From positions 1 through 48,522 of IMG/VR virus record IMGVR_UViG_3300021138_001895: 48,522 bases of DNA; one strand, given 5' to 3'. The position numbers were made by a program, and so were the translations under genes. Positions 44,379 to 48,522 of the stretch are shown piece by piece; the stretch's first letter is position 1, and each line of letters opens with the position of its first letter. The stretch is from a virus. The notes beneath the pieces were generated by a model that saw only the letters and a list, made by a program, of their open reading frames with translations, did no database searches and was not told where the DNA came from.

Positions 44379-45650
44379 ATGTCATATTCACAGTACGGGG
44401 TAACTTATGTAAAAAATAGTGGGAGTTACAGTCCGTTAAAAGGCCTTTGGATTAAACAAAATGGCACCTGGGTTGCAGTTAAAACTGCTTGGACCAAGAG
44501 GAGCGACGGAGTATGGGAAAGAGTATATCCGACTCCTGCGGGAATCTTTACTCCTTCCGTATCTTCTTTGTCATTCTCAACATATCAAAATTATCTAAGC
44601 CCAAGTAATGCATTTTTAATAACCAATACTGGGGATTGGCCACTGGTAATTAATAGCGCAGTGGTCAATGACAGTACCGGTAACTATGTTACCGCAGTAT
44701 TTGATTCATCAATTTATCCTGCTACGTTGGCACCTGCCCAATCAATAAAGATTTCAGTCAATGTTTACGGCAACACAGTGGGATCATTTAGCGGAAGCAT
44801 AGCATTCACAAACTACACAGGACCTTTGGGATATGCAAATGTTACGATACCTGTTTCGGTTGGCGTAGTCTCAGACTTTAATGGAATTGCAGTGACGCCA
44901 AATCCCGTTTCGTTATCCTATCCGGTGTTGGATTCTCCACCAAGTGCTACTCTTACTGTCAAGAATAATGGTAACGGCAACAACTTATCAGTTACATCAA
45001 TATCCTCGCAAAACGGCTACGTTAGTATAAGCGGAATAACTACGCCAAAAACAATAAGTGGTACATTCATCACCACTAACTACATAACAAATTTCACCGG
45101 CGGAACAACAAACTTTACAGTAACAGCTGCAAATTTAAACGTAGGTACCTATCGAGATAATATAATAATTAATAGCAACGCCGGGAACTCCCCGACCCTG
45201 GCAATTCCGGTCACGGTCACGGTGACTCGCCCCAATGGATTGTCGGCATTTACTACTCCGGGAACTTACAACTTTGTAGTCCCGACAGGAGTTCATCGAT
45301 TAAATATTGCCACCATTGGTGCTGGTGGTGCAGGCGGCGAGGCAATATACAACGGATATCATAATATTGCTCAAGGAGGGTCAGGTGGTGGCGGGGGGTC
45401 AGGGGCATACGATTTACACTATGTAACAGTTACGCCAGGCGAAACATTGAGTTTAGTTGTTGGCGGAGGCGGAGGCCCTGGCACAAATGGAGGAACCTCC
45501 ACCATCAGCGGTTCTTTTGGCACAATATCAGCAGCAGGTGGTAATTTTGGCGGAACTGCGTATGATGATTATTCATATCCAAGTGATTCTGGTGCTGGTG
45601 GCGGAGGCGATGGCGGTGCTGACGGTGGTGGCGGCGGCGATGGAGATTAG
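44379..45650 (+). CDS. Glycine-rich adhesin, N-terminal part, ending at an in-frame amber codon
   Basis: A 423-aa protein starting MSYSQYGVTYVKNSGSY. The N-terminus has KGLWIKQNGTWVAVKTAW and DGVWERVYP, a short repeat typical of phage adhesins. Two Ig-like domains follow: about residues 55-165 (LSFSTYQNYLSPSNAFLITN) and 168-285 (VTPNPVSLSYPVLDSPPS), of the kind often called choice-of-anchor or ASH-like. From about 290 comes FTTPGTYNFVVPTGVHRLNI, then a polyglycine domain (QGGSGGGGGSGAYD, LVVGGGGGPGTNGGTS). Such domains build glycine-helix sandwiches in receptor-binding tips. The frame stops at TAG (45648-45650) within the glycine-rich part, and the next gene continues it in the same frame. 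Two readings are possible: two subunits, or one adhesin with a nonsense codon or readthrough. It probably recognises the host surface. Confidence 0.75.
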   Translation: MSYSQYGVTYVKNSGSYSPLKGLWIKQNGTWVAVKTAWTKRSDGVWERVYPTPAGIFTPSVSSLSFSTYQNYLSPSNAFLITNTGDWPLVINSAVVNDSTGNYVTAVFDSSIYPATLAPAQSIKISVNVYGNTVGSFSGSIAFTNYTGPLGYANVTIPVSVGVVSDFNGIAVTPNPVSLSYPVLDSPPSATLTVKNNGNGNNLSVTSISSQNGYVSISGITTPKTISGTFITTNYITNFTGGTTNFTVTAANLNVGTYRDNIIINSNAGNSPTLAIPVTVTVTRPNGLSAFTTPGTYNFVVPTGVHRLNIATIGAGGAGGEAIYNGYHNIAQGGSGGGGGSGAYDLHYVTVTPGETLSLVVGGGGGPGTNGGTSTISGSFGTISAAGGNFGGTAYDDYSYPSDSGAGGGGDGGADGGGGGDGD

Positions 45651-45659
45651 GAGAAAAAT

Positions 45660-46625
45660 ATGGCAGGTGGAACAGGTGGAACGGGGGCAAGTCCTAATGG
45701 AGGCGTAGGAGTTGCAGGGCAAACACAAACATATGCATCAACAGTTGCCGTCGGCGGTGGAGCAGGTGGCCAAAACCGACTACAAATAATAGATGGGTCA
45801 AATTCCTACGGGCAATTTGGAGCAGGCGGAGCAGGCGGCTCAGTTAGTGCCGGAATAGATTACTATATAGAATATTTTACAGATGGACAATTAGTCAACA
45901 TAGTTCCTCATTATGTTTTTTCTTCCTCGCCTGCACAATCGGGCAATTCGGGGGCAATAATTCTGTACTGGGGCGGGGGCAATAGCCAACAAGCATATCC
46001 CTACGTTATTCCACTTCCACCACCAATAGTACCCCCCGCACCCCCAAATCCAATTCCAACTAGCGGAGAAAGTAGTACCTGTTTCCCTGCAGGATCCCAA
46101 GTGTTAATGGCCAACTTGACTTGGAAAAACATCGAACTGGTACAAGTTGGCGAACTAATGTACAGCGTCAACGGACCTGCAGAATGCATCAAAGAAGATA
46201 TAACCACACTGGGTAACAGGCATATGATAACATTTGCAGACGAAAGCATATTCTGGAGTGAGGAACATGCGTTCTGGACCAGAGAAAATGACCGTGAATG
46301 GTGGTGGAGTTACAACGCTGATAGATGGCGTCGGGAAGTCGAGACTGGGCTCATTGGTGGATTACTGGACAATAGTTCTATGAGAACTGCCGAAACCACA
46401 CAAGATTATGCACACATCAGCGGTTGGCGCAAACAAAAAAGTCAAATTGCTTCAGGTACATACGACCCAGATTATCCGTTATATTTGCCAATGACCAATG
46501 GTGCACCCATTGTTGTTAACGGCTACTTGGTAGGTGCCGGGGTTAATGAACACGGTTTTGATTACACCAAGATAAAGTGGGATCAAGTGGTCAAGCACTA
46601 CAAGGATGCAACTCAAGACAAATAA
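45660..46625 (+). CDS. Glycine-rich adhesin tail with Hint (Hedgehog/intein-type) domain
   Basis: A 321-aa protein. Residues 1-110 continue the polyglycine fold of the previous gene (MAGGTGGTGASPNGG, YGQFGAGGAGGS) and end in SGAIILYWGGG, the usual last strand of such adhesins. A polyproline linker (PLPPPIVPPAPPNP) follows. From Cys141 there is a Hint domain: TCFPAGSQVLMANLTWKNIE, VGELMYSVNG, and WSEEHAFWT with His203 in block B position. It ends with APIVVNGYLVGAGVNEHG; the usual C-terminal HN with a following Cys/Ser is not evident. This suggests a domain able to cleave at its N-side, or a decayed one, rather than a splicing intein (inference). AGGAG lies right before the ATG and contains the last two bases of the previous amber stop, so reinitiation is plausible. 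Both genes are in the same frame, three codons apart. Confidence 0.75.
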   Translation: MAGGTGGTGASPNGGVGVAGQTQTYASTVAVGGGAGGQNRLQIIDGSNSYGQFGAGGAGGSVSAGIDYYIEYFTDGQLVNIVPHYVFSSSPAQSGNSGAIILYWGGGNSQQAYPYVIPLPPPIVPPAPPNPIPTSGESSTCFPAGSQVLMANLTWKNIELVQVGELMYSVNGPAECIKEDITTLGNRHMITFADESIFWSEEHAFWTRENDREWWWSYNADRWRREVETGLIGGLLDNSSMRTAETTQDYAHISGWRKQKSQIASGTYDPDYPLYLPMTNGAPIVVNGYLVGAGVNEHGFDYTKIKWDQVVKHYKDATQDK

Positions 46626-46628
46626 TTG

Positions 46629-46636
46629 CATAAATA
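46629..46636 (+). promoter_or_regulatory. Late promoter motif (CATAAATA) before 46662
   Basis: CATAAATA, 25 bases before the ATG at 46662 and three bases after the Hint gene stop. A TATAAT hexamer follows at 46642 but has no visible -35 partner. Confidence 0.6.
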
Positions 46637-46661
46637 ACGTATATAATGGAACACGCTCGTA

Positions 46662-47819
46662 ATGTCTTACAGTTTAACACTAACTAACGGATCTGCACTA
46701 AAAGACCCATCTGGTAACCCAGTGGTACTAACCAGCGGGTTTAATACAACTGCAACCAGTATTAGCCTAATAGGCCCAAATGCTCCCAGTTACGGATTAT
46801 TTGTAAACGAAAACTATATCAAAATGTTGGAAAATTTTTCCAACGATGCTGCCCCAAATAACCCTTTAAAGGGACAACTTTGGTTTGATTCATCTGCAGG
46901 AAATGTTGTACTAAAAAATTATAATGGCACTGCTTGGAAACCGCTATCAAGTTCGATTAACAGCAGTTCTGCACCTTCAAATCCGCGTACTGGCGACTAT
47001 TGGTGGAATACCAGTACCAGTCTTCTCAGTGTTTACAGTGGCAGTACTTGGATCGTGATTGGGCCTGCTAATCCCCCCGGAGTAGCAGTCACTGCATACA
47101 CAGTAAATAACACGTATGACAATACATCTGTGATTCGAGTAGTTGCAAACTTAATGGTAAACAACAAGTTGACTGGAGTTATTAGTAGCGAATCCTCATC
47201 GTTTGTACCACAAACCACAATCACTGGTATTCCAACTGTTTATCCAGGATTAAACTTAGCAAGCGGACTAGCAGTAAGCGGAAATGTGATATTTACTGGT
47301 AATGTCAGTTTGCCGATTACTAGTGCTGCTACTTTTGGCAATGTTGTCCCAGCAGCAAATTTGACATATAATTTGGGTTCAACTACAGCTTGGTGGAACA
47401 ACATTTACGGAACTGCGGTACATGCACAATACGCTGACTTGGCCGAACGCTTTGAAGCCGACTCAGAGTACGCTCCGGGCACTGTGGTGGAAATTGGCGG
47501 ACCAGCAGAAATCACGCAAGTTGGCGCAGATTTAAGCGAAGATGTGTTCGGAGTCATAAGTACTAATGCAGCCTACTTGATGAATTCCGGTGCCGGAAAC
47601 AATAGCACACACCCCCCGATTGCAGTACAAGGACGAGTTCCAGTTAGAGTGACTGGCATAATACGTAAAGGTGATCGACTAGTCAGTGCCGGAAATGGTA
47701 TTGCACGCTCGGGCAATAAAACAGAAATTAACGCTTGGAATGTGATAGGCAGAGCATTGGAAAATAAAACATCACTCGGCGAGGGCATAATTGAGGCCGT
47801 AGTTAAATTAAATTCGTAA
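46662..47819 (+). CDS. Mosaic tail fibre protein
   Basis: A 385-aa protein built from two modules seen elsewhere in the window. Residues 1-150 (SYGLFVNENYIKMLENFSND, PLKGQLWFDSSAGNVVLKNY, TGDYWWNTS, WIVIGPANP) parallel the N-terminus of the fibre at 42368. Residues from about Trp245 on (NNIYGTAVHAQYADLAERF, YAPGTVVEIGG, FGVISTNAAYLMNSG, AVQGRVPVRVTG, GIIEAVVKL) parallel the C-terminus of the fibre at 40796, with 31 identical bases at the junction. The short middle has few shaft repeats. It is therefore probably a short fibre with the same attachment site and tip type. It is followed after 11 bases by another structural gene. Confidence 0.72.
   Translation: MSYSLTLTNGSALKDPSGNPVVLTSGFNTTATSISLIGPNAPSYGLFVNENYIKMLENFSNDAAPNNPLKGQLWFDSSAGNVVLKNYNGTAWKPLSSSINSSSAPSNPRTGDYWWNTSTSLLSVYSGSTWIVIGPANPPGVAVTAYTVNNTYDNTSVIRVVANLMVNNKLTGVISSESSSFVPQTTITGIPTVYPGLNLASGLAVSGNVIFTGNVSLPITSAATFGNVVPAANLTYNLGSTTAWWNNIYGTAVHAQYADLAERFEADSEYAPGTVVEIGGPAEITQVGADLSEDVFGVISTNAAYLMNSGAGNNSTHPPIAVQGRVPVRVTGIIRKGDRLVSAGNGIARSGNKTEINAWNVIGRALENKTSLGEGIIEAVVKLNS
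47397..47427 (+). repeat. Second copy of the 31-bp fibre-module identity
   Basis: Identical to 41285-41315 and in the same reading-frame context (NNIYGTAVHA). It starts the shared tip module in this gene. Confidence 0.85.
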
Positions 47820-47830
47820 GGAAATAGAAA

Positions 47831-48522
47831 ATGGCATATTCGCAAGGCGGACTAATAGCAGCAAGTGATTACAACGGTTTTGTAGGAACTAGTCCTGGTA
47901 GTGGATCCAATCAACTCAATACTATTTGGGCAGTGGGTAACGGACAATACGGATATGGACAATCGGCATTGTCCCAAGTATCTAGTGCTGGATTGGTGAC
48001 TGCCACTCAGTGGGCCAGTGCAATCAATACTTTAAACAGTATCAAAACACACCAAACTGGCACAGGCACAGGTATTAGCGCAGTAACATCTGGATCGTTG
48101 ATTGCATATCTCAGCACATTTAGTTCAAGTTTGACTACTGCTTATTCAAGTGCGTCAACGTTTAACTCACAAGGTACTACCACAACAGGATCAACATTTA
48201 GTCCCAATTTTACAGTGGCTGCAACCACTGCGGCACAAACTTGGACGTTTACACGTACCTGTACATTTGCCAGCGCCGATCAAGCACGTTACTTTTTCAA
48301 TGCCGGCGGACAATTGAATTTTGTAACAATCAGTGCCGCAAACAATGACGGCACTAACCGATCTGGTGATTGGGTAACATTAATCAGCACCAACTTGGGC
48401 AGTGTCAGTGCCATACGCGGAACCACAAACGGCGGCCGCAGCGGCTCGGGCGGCACATCAAACACCAACAACACCTCAATTGGCTATTGGAATGCCAGCA
48501 CTGGTACAACTATACAAAAAAT
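47831..48522 (+). CDS. Virion structural protein, probable fibre component (C-terminus beyond window)
   Basis: I translated this frame by hand; it is open from ATG 47831 (11 bases after the previous stop, with AAGGAAATAG just upstream) to the window edge, 230 complete codons. It begins MAYSQGGLIAASDYNGFVGT, continues GYGQSALSQVSSAGLVTATQ and later has a Ser/Thr-rich beta stretch with SADQARYFFNAGGQLNFVTI. This MAYSQGG...DYN and GYGQ...VTA.QW pattern is familiar from structural proteins of marine T4-like phages. Its neighbours are fibres, so it is likely another fibre or adhesin part. The stop is not visible, so length and tip domain are unknown. Confidence 0.7.
   Translation, partial: MAYSQGGLIAASDYNGFVGTSPGSGSNQLNTIWAVGNGQYGYGQSALSQVSSAGLVTATQWASAINTLNSIKTHQTGTGTGISAVTSGSLIAYLSTFSSSLTTAYSSASTFNSQGTTTTGSTFSPNFTVAATTAAQTWTFTRTCTFASADQARYFFNAGGQLNFVTISAANNDGTNRSGDWVTLISTNLGSVSAIRGTTNGGRSGSGGTSNTNNTSIGYWNASTGTTIQK

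Noticed and set aside
45648-45650. Genome-wide recoding of amber codons
   Set aside because: TAG is used as a sensible terminator by at least two other genes (5724 and 20865), and no other gene shows an internal in-frame TAG.

Overview
The window reads as about 48.5 kb of a dsDNA, contractile-tailed (T4-like) bacteriophage genome. The protein set is diagnostic: portal gp20, baseplate genes (gp48/54-like, gp53, gp5, gp25, gp6), the recombination nuclease pair gp46/gp47 and the late sigma factor gp55. Gene order, NATAAATA late promoters, the twitch-domain radical SAM protein and the fibre families resemble marine and freshwater cyanophage/pelagiphage-type myoviruses more than enteric T4. I see no integrase, tRNA, rRNA, CRISPR array or insertion sequence. 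The host cannot be read from the sequence.

Layout. (1) 1-4597, minus strand: portal (cut by the window edge) and a 960-aa tail tape measure protein with a perfect 75-bp tandem repeat. (2) 4649-5724, plus strand: a gp26-like baseplate hub protein and a 73-aa companion. (3) 5725-6166: the only long gene-free stretch, between convergent genes, full of hairpins. (4) 6167-16246, minus strand: one tightly packed nine-gene operon in the order gp55, twitch radical SAM, gp47, sodium/solute-type symporter, AMP-forming ligase-like enzyme, gp46, SPASM-type radical SAM, GIY-YIG nuclease, SGNH hydrolase. (5) 16362-28015, plus strand: tail-tube junction protein, gp53, a 1102-aa hub protein, gp5 with three wall-degrading domains, gp25 and gp6. 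(6) 28017-40754: one 4245-aa structural protein in the gp7 position. (7) 40796 to the end: fibre and adhesin genes that share modules, including a glycine-rich adhesin broken by an in-frame amber codon and followed by a Hedgehog/intein-type (Hint) domain.

How it works together. gp46/gp47 process DNA ends for recombination-dependent replication, and gp55 directs host RNA polymerase to NATAAATA late promoters. Such motifs stand before most of the tail transcription units on both strands. The tail genes build the hub, wedges, tube junction and fibres.

The most unusual content is the symporter plus adenylate-forming enzyme pair. It is AT-richer than its neighbours and is spliced, with stop/start overlaps, between gp47 and gp46. 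It is a candidate phage-encoded uptake-and-activation system for a small carboxylate or related substrate. Other notable items are the amber-split Hint adhesin, the triple-muralytic gp5, the giant gp7-slot protein with an FG-GAP-like propeller, and the structured intergenic region.
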